This document shows positions 46,537 to 54,883 of a stretch of DNA of 64,000 nt, piece after piece. This DNA comes from VBDM01 sp964430565 (GTDB lineage Bacteria; Pseudomonadota; Gammaproteobacteria; Burkholderiales; SG8-39): the NCBI GenBank assembly GCA_964430565.1, contig CAYSFD010000018.1, positions 184,216-248,215 on the forward strand, given 5' to 3'. The stretch's first letter is position 1. The number at the start of each line of letters is the position of its first letter. The notes below the pieces were generated by a model. It saw only the letters and a program-made list of their open reading frames with translations. It was not told the origin of the DNA and did no database searches. A program made the position numbers and the translations under genes.

Positions 46537-47934
46537 TCACGCCACTTCGGAGCGTGAACCGCGGCGCGAAGGAGCCTCCGGTGATAAGCCGCCCGCACCG
46601 AGGAACACCCCGTCGAGCTCCAGCCGGCGTTGCAGCGATTTCACTTCGACGGCGCGGGGCGGTACGCCTGCTTTGATCGCAAGGTCCGCGGCGGTGCCCG
46701 CGGCCTGCCCCATGACGAAGCACGGACCGGAGACTCGCGCCGAAGACTGGCCCCCGTGCGTCATCGAGGCGCAGCGCCCGGCGACCAGCAGGTTGTCCAC
46801 CGCGAGCGGCACGATCATGCGGTAGGGCAGTTGATTGAAGCCGCGCTCCTTGCGCGCAAACACGAAGTTCACGTCCCCGCTCACGTGCGCCTCCACCGGC
46901 CATCCCTGCACGCCGATCGCGTCGGAAAAGTCCGCGCAGTCGAGAATGTCGTGCTCGTTGAGCATGTACTCGCCACGCACGCGCCGCGTCTCGCGGATAC
47001 CGAGCTGCGGCGCGATCTCGACGATGTAGGCGCGCTCGAAGCCCGGCGTCACGCTCCTGATGAACTCGAAGGAATCCCAGCACTGGCGGCGCCCCTCAAC
47101 CTCGCCGTAGGCGAGCTGCTCGGCGTCGATGCCGCTCACCGCCGTGCCGTCCGGATTTCTGATCTGGGTGAGGTTGGCGCGCCATTCGGTCGGATGCTTC
47201 TGCGGCCTTACGATCGGCTTCTTTCGCGGGAAGCGCCGGCCCTTTTTCTCGGCCTCCTCCATCAGCTTCGGGATCAGCTCCCATGCGCGTCCGGCTTTCT
47301 GCGGGTCCACGCCGCTGATGCGATACATGGTGGACGGATAGAGGAAGTTGCCCTTGCCGTCACCGAGCTCGTAAGGCGCACCGGCCCAGGCCGCGAGATC
47401 GCCGTCGCCCGAGCAGTCGATGAAAGTCTGCCCGAGAATCGCGCCGCGCCCCGATTTGGTCTCGACGACGACCGCTTCAATCTCATTTTTCGAGCGCATG
47501 ATCGCCGCCGCCGCGAACGCGTGAAAAAGCAGCTTCGTCTTCGCCGCCAAAATCAGCTCGTCGGCCGCGATCTTGTACGCTGAGATATCGTAGGCCTGCG
47601 CCATGATGCGGTCCTGCACCGACAGGTGCGGCGCGTTCAGACCGCCCATGCGTTCGATCCGCGCCAGGATATCGTCGCAGATGCCGTGGATCACCTGACG
47701 GTGCTCCCCTGCGACATTGGCGTGCAGTCCGCAGAACGTGCTCAAGCCCGCGGCGGTGCCGGCGCCGCCGAGAAATCCGTAGCGCTCGATGAGCACCGTC
47801 GAACGGCCGGCGCGGCCGGCGGCAATCGCGGCGGCGATGCCCGCGGGCCCGCCGCCCAGCACCACCACCTCGTATTCGCCGATGACCGGCGTCTGCCGCC
47901 GTTCCTCTAAAAGCGTCTTGCGGTTCGAGGTCAC
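46537..47934 (-). CDS. FAD-dependent oxidoreductase (FAD_oxidored family)
   Basis: 465 residues. N-terminal dinucleotide fold VVVLGGGPAGIAAAIAAGRAG with the acidic end of strand 2 (LIERYGFLGG), a mid ATG-like motif FIDCSGDGDLA and a C-terminal LLVAGRCASMTHGG that closes the FAD site. Family members oxidise varied small molecules; substrate unknown. It follows, on the same strand, the truncated TctC-like end, a pairing seen in organic acid catabolic clusters, which suggests it is what remains of one. Confidence 0.8.
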   Translation of the reverse strand: MTSNRKTLLEERRQTPVIGEYEVVVLGGGPAGIAAAIAAGRAGRSTVLIERYGFLGGAGTAAGLSTFCGLHANVAGEHRQVIHGICDDILARIERMGGLNAPHLSVQDRIMAQAYDISAYKIAADELILAAKTKLLFHAFAAAAIMRSKNEIEAVVVETKSGRGAILGQTFIDCSGDGDLAAWAGAPYELGDGKGNFLYPSTMYRISGVDPQKAGRAWELIPKLMEEAEKKGRRFPRKKPIVRPQKHPTEWRANLTQIRNPDGTAVSGIDAEQLAYGEVEGRRQCWDSFEFIRSVTPGFERAYIVEIAPQLGIRETRRVRGEYMLNEHDILDCADFSDAIGVQGWPVEAHVSGDVNFVFARKERGFNQLPYRMIVPLAVDNLLVAGRCASMTHGGQSSARVSGPCFVMGQAAGTAADLAIKAGVPPRAVEVKSLQRRLELDGVFLGAGGLSPEAPSRRGSRSEVA

Positions 47935-47941
47935 GTTCGCG

Positions 47942-48117
47942 TCAATTCACTTTGATGTTCGCGGCCTTGGCCACCTTGGGCCACTTCTCGATCTCGCTGC
48001 GTATCATCGCGTCGAACTCCTCCGGCGTGTTGCCGACGGGCTGCAGGCCAAATTCCCCCATGCGCGTCTTCATTTCCGGCAGCTGCATCGCCTTGAGGAA
48101 ATCGGCGTTGAGCCTGC
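47942..48117 (-). pseudogene. C-terminal fragment of a TctC (Bug-family) solute-binding protein
   Basis: Reads LNADFLKAMQLPEMKTRMGEF, then LQPVGNTPEEFDAMIRSEIEKW and ends NIKVN-stop. This is the standard ending of tripartite tricarboxylate transporter receptors. Roughly 58 of about 320 residues remain. It is joined at about 48117 to an IlvD-type gene start in another frame. Confidence 0.75.
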
Positions 48118-48215
48118 AGGTCGGCGTCGCTCAAGCCGAGCGCCTTCCACTGGGCGCGGCGCGCGGCCCAGCGCGGCGTTCCGGGCTCGAAATTGCTGCG
48201 TAGCTTTCGGCGCAT
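48117..48215 (-). pseudogene. 5' fragment of an IlvD/Edd-family dehydratase gene
   Basis: ATG 48215 with a good ribosome site (GGAGAACGAAGG) starts MRRKLRSNFEPGTPRWAARR, then QWKALGLSDADL, the typical N-terminus of IlvD/Edd-family sugar-acid or dihydroxy-acid dehydratases (family length near 570-600). After 33 codons it breaks into the TctC-like tail in a different frame. Confidence 0.75.
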
Positions 48216-48314
48216 CCTTCGTTCTCCGAAACGTATTGTTGACAACGGCTCTCGCGGAGTCAAGAAACCGGCTCTCTGCGCGAGTAAGATAGACAATCTA
48301 AGGCCGCGACTTCA

Positions 48315-48986
48315 GTGAACGATACCCAGCGTCTTCGCAGAACGGCCCTCGGCTTCGCGTCGCTCGCCCTGGCCGCTGCGCTTGCCATGCCGGTTGGGGC
48401 GCAGCGCTCTGCCGGTTCTTCGGGGCACAGCTCGACTCCCAAGCGCGAAGTTGCCCCGGTTGAGCTGCTGTCCGAACTGCGCAAGGGCGGTTACATCCTC
48501 TACTTCCGCCACGCCGCGACCGACTTCAGCCAGAACGACAGCAAAATGAAGAGTTACGAGGATTGCGCCGGCCAGCGCAACCTCATCGACCAAGGTCGCG
48601 CCGACGCTCGGGCGGTCGGCGCCACGATCAGGCAGCTCGGAATCCCGGTGGGAACGGTGCTTTCCAGCCCGTTTTGCCGTACGGTGGAGACGGCGCTGCT
48701 TGTATTCGATCGCGCGGAGAAAACGCAGCAAGTGCGCGGCGGCCCGGGGGCGCCCGCCGACTCCGACCGCTACGCGCCCTTGCGAAAGATATTGGTCACG
48801 CCGGTTCCGAAGGGCGCGAACCTCGCCGTGGTCAGCCACGCCAACCCGCTTTACAGCGTCGCCGGCCCGCCCTATCTCGCCGAAGGCGAAGCCGCGGTCA
48901 TCCGCCCACTCGGGGGCGGCTTCGAGATATTCGCGCGGATACGGGTGGAGGACTGGGAAGCCTTGAAGGGCGCGGCGAAGCAGTAG
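48315..48986 (+). CDS. Histidine phosphatase-family exported protein
   Basis: 223 residues from GTG 48315, signal peptide (ALGFASLALAAALAMPVGAQ). The active-site motif is YFRHAATD (RHG-type histidine), a second conserved stretch SSPFCRTVETA and a late histidine in VVSHANPL. Likely a periplasmic phosphatase; substrate unknown. It is divergent from the IlvD fragment. Confidence 0.8.
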   Translation: MNDTQRLRRTALGFASLALAAALAMPVGAQRSAGSSGHSSTPKREVAPVELLSELRKGGYILYFRHAATDFSQNDSKMKSYEDCAGQRNLIDQGRADARAVGATIRQLGIPVGTVLSSPFCRTVETALLVFDRAEKTQQVRGGPGAPADSDRYAPLRKILVTPVPKGANLAVVSHANPLYSVAGPPYLAEGEAAVIRPLGGGFEIFARIRVEDWEALKGAAKQ

Positions 48987-49013
48987 TCTATCTATCGATC
49001 GATCGTTCGCCAG

Positions 49014-50096
49014 CTAGTCGGATTTTTTGCCGCGCTTCCTAGACTCGGGGTCCGCGGCATCCTGCTTGCGCTCGCGCCGCTTCTGTTCGCGATCCGGCTT
49101 CGCCTTCCCGGCCTTCTCCTCGCGCTGCTTCTGCAGCTGCCTGCGGCGCTCTTCCTGCAGCTGCTTTTTTTGACCTTCGGTCAAGGGCGGGCGTTGTTTT
49201 TGGAACTGCTTGCGTTCTTCGGCCTGCTGCGGGCGCTGTTTTTCGGCCTTGCCGCGCTGATCCTGGAATTGCTTGCGCCCTTCCTGGCGATGCTCGATGG
49301 CCGGCTTGGGTTGATCGCGCCGCTCCAACTGTTGTTTGCGGCGCAGCTCGATGGACCGGCTGCGCTCTTCGCGGCGTATCTCGAGTTGCTGACCGACGCG
49401 ACCGTGCAGGCCCTTGAAACGCCCTTCGTTGCGTGTCGGGCGAAAGAAGTCCGGGACGCGGGACAGCACGCGGGGGCTTACCGCGCCGCGGTGCGGCACG
49501 AAGCCCGCCTGGTTAGGCCTTACACTGACGGCGCCCTGCGGCGTCTCCATGACTGTCTCGCCGACGTGCACGCGATCATAGGTACCAGGCTCGCCCACCT
49601 TGCTGCCCTCGGCAATGACCAGCGGCTCGTGCTCCGTGCCACGCACGCCGATGGTCGCGGTGGGCGTGACTACGGTGTAGTTTCTTCTGCCGAGCCTGCC
49701 GATCCAGCCCGTTACCGAGCGAAACGAGCCCTCGAGCAAGCCGATCACGGAGCGGTCGTCGGTTCCGCCTTCGGCCTTGAACTCGGTGATCCGCATACGG
49801 GTGTTGGGGCGCACACCGATGTAGCCGCCGTCCTCCATATTGAAATGAACTTCGCCGTCGGCGCCCGTGATGATGCTTTCGCCCTGATGGATCGCTTCGC
49901 CGGGCCTGGGCCTGCGCATCCGGTTGTCCTTGTCGAAGAAGCGTACGTCGCCTTCAAAAAGGTCAACCTTGCCGGCCGCAACGGACGTTGACGCGGGCTC
50001 GCCGACCGCAGCGGTCGGCATCGCAGGATCAGGGCGCTGCGCGGATGCGAGGGTCGTGAAAATCGCAAGGATAGCCGCCAAGAGCCATGGCGCCAC
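49014..50096 (-). CDS. FecR-domain protein with a long charged C-terminal tail
   Basis: 360 residues from GTG 50096 (GAGGGA upstream, signal MAPWLLAAILAIFTTLASAQ). The FecR domain covers about 40-180 (FFDKDNRMRRPRPGEAIHQGE, then TPTATIGVRGTEHE). From about residue 235 to the end the chain is almost only Gln, Arg, Lys and Glu with repeated KQFQ/QKQ/RRQ units, probably a long helix or disordered tail. Periplasmic. No sigma or TonB gene is adjacent, so it is not a standard FecR signalling protein. Confidence 0.75.
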   Translation of the reverse strand: MAPWLLAAILAIFTTLASAQRPDPAMPTAAVGEPASTSVAAGKVDLFEGDVRFFDKDNRMRRPRPGEAIHQGESIITGADGEVHFNMEDGGYIGVRPNTRMRITEFKAEGGTDDRSVIGLLEGSFRSVTGWIGRLGRRNYTVVTPTATIGVRGTEHEPLVIAEGSKVGEPGTYDRVHVGETVMETPQGAVSVRPNQAGFVPHRGAVSPRVLSRVPDFFRPTRNEGRFKGLHGRVGQQLEIRREERSRSIELRRKQQLERRDQPKPAIEHRQEGRKQFQDQRGKAEKQRPQQAEERKQFQKQRPPLTEGQKKQLQEERRRQLQKQREEKAGKAKPDREQKRRERKQDAADPESRKRGKKSD

Positions 50097-50165
50097 GGCG
50101 TTTCCCTCTGCTATTGCGCTTTGAACATCCCGGCATCGCGTGGGATGAACGACGCCCAAATTTCC

Positions 50166-51557
50166 TCAGTATCTATCACTCTGCGCGTAGTTCTCAAATC
50201 GCGTGTATTCCCCGAGGAACGTCAGCTTGACCGTGCCGATGGGGCCGTTGCGCTGCTTGAGGATGATGATTTCAGCCATGCCCTTTTCAGGCGTATCCGG
50301 CGTGTACACTTCTTCGCGGTAGATCGCGAGGATGAGGTCCGCATCCTGCTCTATCGCTCCCGATTCGCGCAGATCCGACATGATCGGGCGCTTGGGGCCG
50401 GTGCGCTGCTCGACCGCGCGCGAGAGCTGCGAGAGCGCGACCACGGGAACCTTCAATTCCTTGGCGAGTGCCTTGAGCGAGCGCGAGATCTCCGAGATCT
50501 CGGTCGCGCGGTTCTCGCCTTCGCTGGTCGCCTGCATCAGCTGCAGGTAATCGACCACGATCAGGCCGAGCGCGCCGTATTGGCGGTGCAGCCTGCGCGC
50601 GCGGGCGCGCAGCTCCAAAGCGTTCAGCGCCCCCGATTCGTCGACGAGGATGGGCGCGTCGTGGAGTTTGCCCACGGCGTTGGTCAGCCGGTTCCAGTCG
50701 TCATCGGAGAGCCGCCCTGTGCGTAGCTTGTGCTGGTCGAGCCGCCCGATCGAGCCGAGCATGCGCATCGCGAGCTGGGCGCCCGACATTTCCATGCTGA
50801 ACACCGCGACGGGCAGCTTGTTTTCGACCGCGACGTGCTCGGCCATGTTGAGGGCCAGGGCGGTTTTACCCATACTGGGCCTGCCGGCGATGATGATAAG
50901 GTCGCCCGGCTGCAACCCGGAGGTCTCACGATCGAGGTCGCGATAGCCGGTCGGAATGCCGGTAATGTCCGAAGGATTGTCCTTGTGATACAGGAGGTCG
51001 ATGCGCTCCATTACCTGGGTGAGCAAGGGCTGGATCTCCATGAATCCCTGCTGCGTCCTCGCCCCGGCCTCGGCGATCTGGAAGATCTTGGACTCGGCCT
51101 CATCGAGCAGCTGCCCGACCTCCCTGCCCCTGCGGTTCAAAGCGCCGTCGGCGATTTCGGTCGAGACCTCGATGAGCTTTCTCAAGATCGCGCATTCGCG
51201 CACGATCTCGGCGTAGCGCCGTACATTGTGCGCCGAGGGCGTGTTGCCGGCCAGAGCAGCGAGGTAGGTCATGCCGCCGGTCTTGTCCTTGTCCTCGCTC
51301 GTCCTGATCGCCTCGTCCACCGTGACCACGTCGGCGGGTTTGCTCTTTTCGATCAGGCGGCTGATGTGGCGGAAGATGCGGCGATGATCGTCGCGATAAA
51401 AATCGCCTTCGGTCACGACGTCGCCGACCTTGTCGAAGGCACCGTTGTCGATCAGGAGGCCCCCCAGCACCGACTGCTCCGCGTCGATCGAATGCGGCGG
51501 AACCCTCAGGTTCAGCAGTTGGGAATCGGGGGCGGCTTGGGGGGCGGGCTGAACCAT
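50166..51557 (-). CDS. dnaB: Replicative DNA helicase
   Basis: 463 residues from ATG 51557 (weak ribosome site). N-terminal domain begins LRVPPHSIDAEQSVLGGLL; the RecA-like domain has Walker A GRPSMGKTA and Walker B LIVVDYLQLM, then SRSLKALAKELKVPVVALSQLSR. Ring helicase at the replication fork. It lies after rplI, as in other betaproteobacteria. Confidence 0.95.
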   Translation of the reverse strand: MVQPAPQAAPDSQLLNLRVPPHSIDAEQSVLGGLLIDNGAFDKVGDVVTEGDFYRDDHRRIFRHISRLIEKSKPADVVTVDEAIRTSEDKDKTGGMTYLAALAGNTPSAHNVRRYAEIVRECAILRKLIEVSTEIADGALNRRGREVGQLLDEAESKIFQIAEAGARTQQGFMEIQPLLTQVMERIDLLYHKDNPSDITGIPTGYRDLDRETSGLQPGDLIIIAGRPSMGKTALALNMAEHVAVENKLPVAVFSMEMSGAQLAMRMLGSIGRLDQHKLRTGRLSDDDWNRLTNAVGKLHDAPILVDESGALNALELRARARRLHRQYGALGLIVVDYLQLMQATSEGENRATEISEISRSLKALAKELKVPVVALSQLSRAVEQRTGPKRPIMSDLRESGAIEQDADLILAIYREEVYTPDTPEKGMAEIIILKQRNGPIGTVKLTFLGEYTRFENYAQSDRY

Positions 51558-51649
51558 CGGGCATTGACGCTTGCGAAAACTTTTATACCGCAACGAGCCT
51601 GCCGCGGCAACCGGAAACGCGCGCCACAGAGCAATTTCCGGCGCGTCAA

Positions 51650-51685
51650 AAACGAAGGGCCGGCGCCTTCGCCGGCCCTTCGTTT
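51650..51685 (-). terminator. Rho-independent terminator after rplI
   Basis: A 16-base perfect inverted repeat (arms 51650-51665 and 51670-51685, loop CCTT) that on the minus strand is followed by TTTTT-like sequence. It closes the rpsF-priB-rpsR-rplI operon and separates it from dnaB. The symmetric A and T ends could also work for plus-strand transcripts. Confidence 0.8.
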
Positions 51686-51706
51686 CACATCAACGGCTTG
51701 CGCTCG

Positions 51707-52165
51707 TCACTGCTGCGGGGTCTCCCCCAGCACGGAAATCTTGATGTGGACCAAAACGTCGGTGTGCAGCGCGATCGCGATGGAATGATCGCCGACCGTC
51801 TTGAGCGGGCCCTCCGGCAGGCGGATCATCGCGCGCTCCACCTCGAACCCCTGTCCTTTGAGCGCCTCGACGATATCGAAATTGGTGACCGAGCCGAACA
51901 GGCGGCCGTCGACGCCCGCCTTCTGGGTGATCTGGATCATGAGGCCTTCGAGCTTCGTGCCCTTTTCCTGGGCCGCAGCGAGGGTCTGAGACTGGGCGCT
52001 CTCGAGTTCCGTACGCTTCTTTTCGAACTCGGCCAGGTTCTCGGGCGTTGCGCGCCTCGCCTTGCCCTGCGGCAAGAGGAAATTCCGGGCAAAGCCGTTC
52101 TTCACCTTGACGACATCGCCCAGGCCACCAAGGTTGACGACCTTCTCGAGCAGAATCACTTGCAT
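51707..52165 (-). CDS. rplI: 50S ribosomal protein L9
   Basis: 152 residues, start MQVILLEKVVNLGGLGDVVKVKNGFARNF is the L9 signature for 23S rRNA binding; a connecting helix and a C-terminal domain follow. AGGAG precedes the ATG. Last gene of the S6 operon. Confidence 0.96.
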   Translation of the reverse strand: MQVILLEKVVNLGGLGDVVKVKNGFARNFLLPQGKARRATPENLAEFEKKRTELESAQSQTLAAAQEKGTKLEGLMIQITQKAGVDGRLFGSVTNFDIVEALKGQGFEVERAMIRLPEGPLKTVGDHSIAIALHTDVLVHIKISVLGETPQQ

Positions 52166-52174
52166 GACAAACTC

Positions 52175-52486
52175 CTAGTGAAGATCGGTATACGGCAGCA
52201 GCGCGAGAAAGCGGGCGCGCTTGACCGCAGCCGAGAGCTGGCGCTGGTAATGGGTGCGCGTGCCGGTAATGCGCGCCGGGATGATCTTGCCGTTCTCGCC
52301 GATGAAATCCTTGAGCAGATCGACGTCCTTGTAGTCCACCCACTCGATCTTCTCGGCGGTGAAGCGGCAGAACTTACGCCGCTTGAAGAGCTGCTTCGAA
52401 CCCTTCTGGTCGCGCTTATTGTCGCGGCCCTTGCCTTTTCCCTTGCCTTTGCCTTTGAATCCGCCTCTACCTCTGGGTGGGGGCAT
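52175..52486 (-). CDS. rpsR: 30S ribosomal protein S18 with basic N-terminal extension
   Basis: 103 residues. The S18 core begins near FKRRKFCRFTAEKIEWVDYKD. Before it lies an extension of about 25 residues of Gly-Lys repeats (FKGKGKGKGKGRDNKRDQKG), longer than the 75-90 residue norm. GGAGAG precedes the ATG. It forms a pair with S6 in the 30S platform. Confidence 0.95.
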   Translation of the reverse strand: MPPPRGRGGFKGKGKGKGKGRDNKRDQKGSKQLFKRRKFCRFTAEKIEWVDYKDVDLLKDFIGENGKIIPARITGTRTHYQRQLSAAVKRARFLALLPYTDLH

Positions 52487-52488
52487 AC

Positions 52489-52797
52489 CTACTCTCCTTC
52501 TCCGAATTCGATTTCCGTCGCGTGAAGCACGAGCGATCGGCTCGTGCGACTCTTTGCGGCGAGAAATCCGTTTACCTTCACTCTACTTCCAAGTTTCGCG
52601 GCGGCAAGGAGCTTCGCTTCGCGCTCGAACGCCACCGCGGCAATCTCACAACTCACCTTGCGCTCGCCGCCCGCTTCCTTCTGCGACGAATCGTGCTGCA
52701 GCCGAAATTTGAGCACCACGATCCCTCCGGGCGTATGCCGCAGCGCGTCCAGCTCGACCAGCCTGCCAGACACGCTGACCCGGTTCGTCTGCCGCAA
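52489..52797 (-). CDS. priB: Primosomal replication protein N
   Basis: 102 residues. OB-fold protein related to SSB: VSVSGRLVELDALRHTPGGI and VSCEIAAVAFEREA. The start is a TTG one base after the rpsF stop, and no better start is seen. Binds single-stranded DNA in PriA-dependent replication restart. Confidence 0.9.
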   Translation of the reverse strand: MRQTNRVSVSGRLVELDALRHTPGGIVVLKFRLQHDSSQKEAGGERKVSCEIAAVAFEREAKLLAAAKLGSRVKVNGFLAAKSRTSRSLVLHATEIEFGEGE

Positions 52798-52798
52798 C

Positions 52799-53227
52799 TC
52801 AGGTGACCGCCGGCTCGACTGGCTCGACTGGCTCGGCGGGCTTGGCCGGTTCGACGGGCTTGGCCGATTCGGCCTTCGGCGCGTCGCCCGCGAGCACCGA
52901 TTTCGACTTCTCGTCCTTCATCATCGGCGAGGGCGTAATCCAGGCGCGGTCCATCTTCATCACCAGATGCCGCAGCACCGCGTCGTTGAACTTGAACGAG
53001 TGCTCGAGTTCGTCCAGCGTCTCCGAATCGCACTCGATGTTCATGAGCACGTAATGCGCCTTGTGGACCTTGGCGAGCGGGTAAGTCAGCTGGCGGCGGC
53101 CCCAGTCCTCGAGCCGGTGGATCGTGCCGTTCTTCGAGGTCACCGTGGCGCGAAGGCGCTCGATCATTGCCGGGACCTGCTCGCTCTGGTCCGGATGAAC
53201 GATGAAACAGATTTCGTAATGTCGCAT
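52799..53227 (-). CDS. rpsF: 30S ribosomal protein S6
   Basis: 142 residues. Core start MRHYEICFIVHPDQSEQVPAM and GRRQLTYPLAKVHKAHYVLMNIEC are typical. The last 40 residues are an extension rich in Pro, Glu, Ala and Val with repeated VEPAKPAEP/VEPVEP units. First gene of the operon. Confidence 0.96.
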   Translation of the reverse strand: MRHYEICFIVHPDQSEQVPAMIERLRATVTSKNGTIHRLEDWGRRQLTYPLAKVHKAHYVLMNIECDSETLDELEHSFKFNDAVLRHLVMKMDRAWITPSPMMKDEKSKSVLAGDAPKAESAKPVEPAKPAEPVEPVEPAVT

Positions 53228-53321
53228 GCATTCTCCCTATGGATGAAGCCGCCCGTTTTGGTTCGCCGTTGCGACGCGGCGGGGCCGGTGCGGCAGGGTT
53301 GATCGAATTGTGCAAAACAAA

Positions 53322-53339
53322 CGACCGCCGAAGCGGTCG
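53322..53339 (-). promoter_or_regulatory. Hairpin in the rpsF leader, possible attenuator
   Basis: Seven-base perfect arms CGACCGC/GCGGTCG around CGAA, read on the minus strand and followed by GTTTGTTTTG. It sits about 95 bases upstream of rpsF. It could be a terminator-like attenuator or part of an S6:S18-binding leader. Not tested against a covariance model. Confidence 0.35.
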
Positions 53340-53521
53340 CGAAGTGATTGAATTCTAACCGAATCGGGGGCTACTGGGCAAGGGCTGCCCTCGGCGCCCT
53401 TGCCTCGCAACTCCTCACCCTCCCGCAGAAAAGTTCAGACACTTCAATACGTTGATCCGAAATTGCCGCATGACGCTGCTGTAGAATCCGTTGAAACGAT
53501 AGTCTGCTTTCCGAGGTGTTC

Positions 53522-54817
53522 ATGCCGCGCCTGTTCCGGGGACTTTCCAGTCGCGACCTCGCGCTGATCGTCCTTCCTATCGTGGTGCTGCTGGCCCTTG
53601 CGGTCTGGGGCATCGCGCACTATGTCGAGCCCGCACCGCCCAGGATCGTGGTGATGAGCACCGGCCCGCTCGACGGTGCATATCATGCCTATGCCCTGCG
53701 CTACAAGGCTCTCCTCGCGGAGTACGGAGTCACGCTCGAACTCAAGCCCTCCGCCGGCGCGGTCGAGAACGTCGAGCGGCTCAAGACGCGTAAGGATGGC
53801 GTTTCCCTGGCGCTGGTGCAGGGCGGCATCGCGGATGCCGAGAATGCGCCCGGATTGGTGACGCTGGGAAGCGTGTTCTTTGAGCCGACCTGGCTGTTCT
53901 ACCGGGGCAAGCAAGGCATCGAGATGGGCCCGCAACTGCGCGGCAAGCGCATCGCGATCGGACCTCCGGGGAGCGGCGCGCGGCCAGTGGCCTTGTCTTT
54001 TGCGCGCGCGAATGGTCTGGTGGAGCCGCCCACTGTCTTACTCGAGATCGGCGGTCTGGCGGCGGCGAAAGCCCTGGAGGACGGCGAAGTCGATGCGGTG
54101 TTCTATGTGGCGGCGCCCGATGCGCCGAGCGTTCAGCGCCTGCTGGCCGCGCCCGGAGTGCGGCTCCTCAACACCCGGCGTGCCGAGGCGTACCTGCGGC
54201 GCATACCGTTCTTTCACAAGCTCACGTTGCCCGAAGGCGCGGTCGACCTAGTGCGAAACGTCCCCCCCACGGACGTGACGATGCTTGCGGTCGCGGCAAA
54301 CCTTGTCGCCGTGGAGGACATCCACCCGGTGATCGTCGATTTGCTGCTGGAGGCCGCACAGAAGGTGCACGGCGGCGCCGGGCTGTTCCAGCGGGTCGGC
54401 GAATTTCCCGCGCCGCGCGACCTCGACCTTCCCCTGTCGCCGGACGCACAGCGCTTCTATAAGGGCAGCCCGTCCGTCCTGCGGCGCTACCTGCCTTTCT
54501 GGATGGTGGTATGGGTCAATCGCTTCATCGTCGTTGGGATCCCGCTGCTGATCATCGCGATCCCGTTTATTCGCGGTATTCCGGCGCTCTATCGCTGGCG
54601 CATGCGCCACAGGATCTACCGCTGGTATCGCGAGTTGAGGGTCATAGAAAGCGCTGTGCGTAGCCACCCAGGCAATCCGGCGACACACACCGCGCGCCTG
54701 GACCAGATCGAGGAGCAGCTCGACAGGCTGCGCGTCCCGCCTGCGTACTCGGCTGAACTCTATGCTCTGCTTGTGCACATTCAATTGGTCCGAAACCTGC
54801 TGCAAGCGCCCCGGTAG
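53522..54817 (+). CDS. TAXI-family TRAP-type solute-binding protein with membrane anchors
   Basis: 431 residues from ATG 53522 (GAGG seven bases before). One N-terminal helix (about 13-35), a periplasmic TAXI domain (GPLDGAYHAYALRYKALL, DGVSLALVQGG) and another membrane helix near 325-350, then a cytoplasmic helical tail. Classical TAXI proteins are soluble receptors with TRAP membrane partners; here no permease is adjacent and the protein is anchored at both ends of its receptor domain. It may sense rather than transport. Confidence 0.8.
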   Translation: MPRLFRGLSSRDLALIVLPIVVLLALAVWGIAHYVEPAPPRIVVMSTGPLDGAYHAYALRYKALLAEYGVTLELKPSAGAVENVERLKTRKDGVSLALVQGGIADAENAPGLVTLGSVFFEPTWLFYRGKQGIEMGPQLRGKRIAIGPPGSGARPVALSFARANGLVEPPTVLLEIGGLAAAKALEDGEVDAVFYVAAPDAPSVQRLLAAPGVRLLNTRRAEAYLRRIPFFHKLTLPEGAVDLVRNVPPTDVTMLAVAANLVAVEDIHPVIVDLLLEAAQKVHGGAGLFQRVGEFPAPRDLDLPLSPDAQRFYKGSPSVLRRYLPFWMVVWVNRFIVVGIPLLIIAIPFIRGIPALYRWRMRHRIYRWYRELRVIESAVRSHPGNPATHTARLDQIEEQLDRLRVPPAYSAELYALLVHIQLVRNLLQAPR

Positions 54818-54883
54818 GCGCCTGGCTTCTTTGAAAGAAGAACCGATGACGGTGAAGCCGGTCAATCTGTTGCGGAGCCGGTA

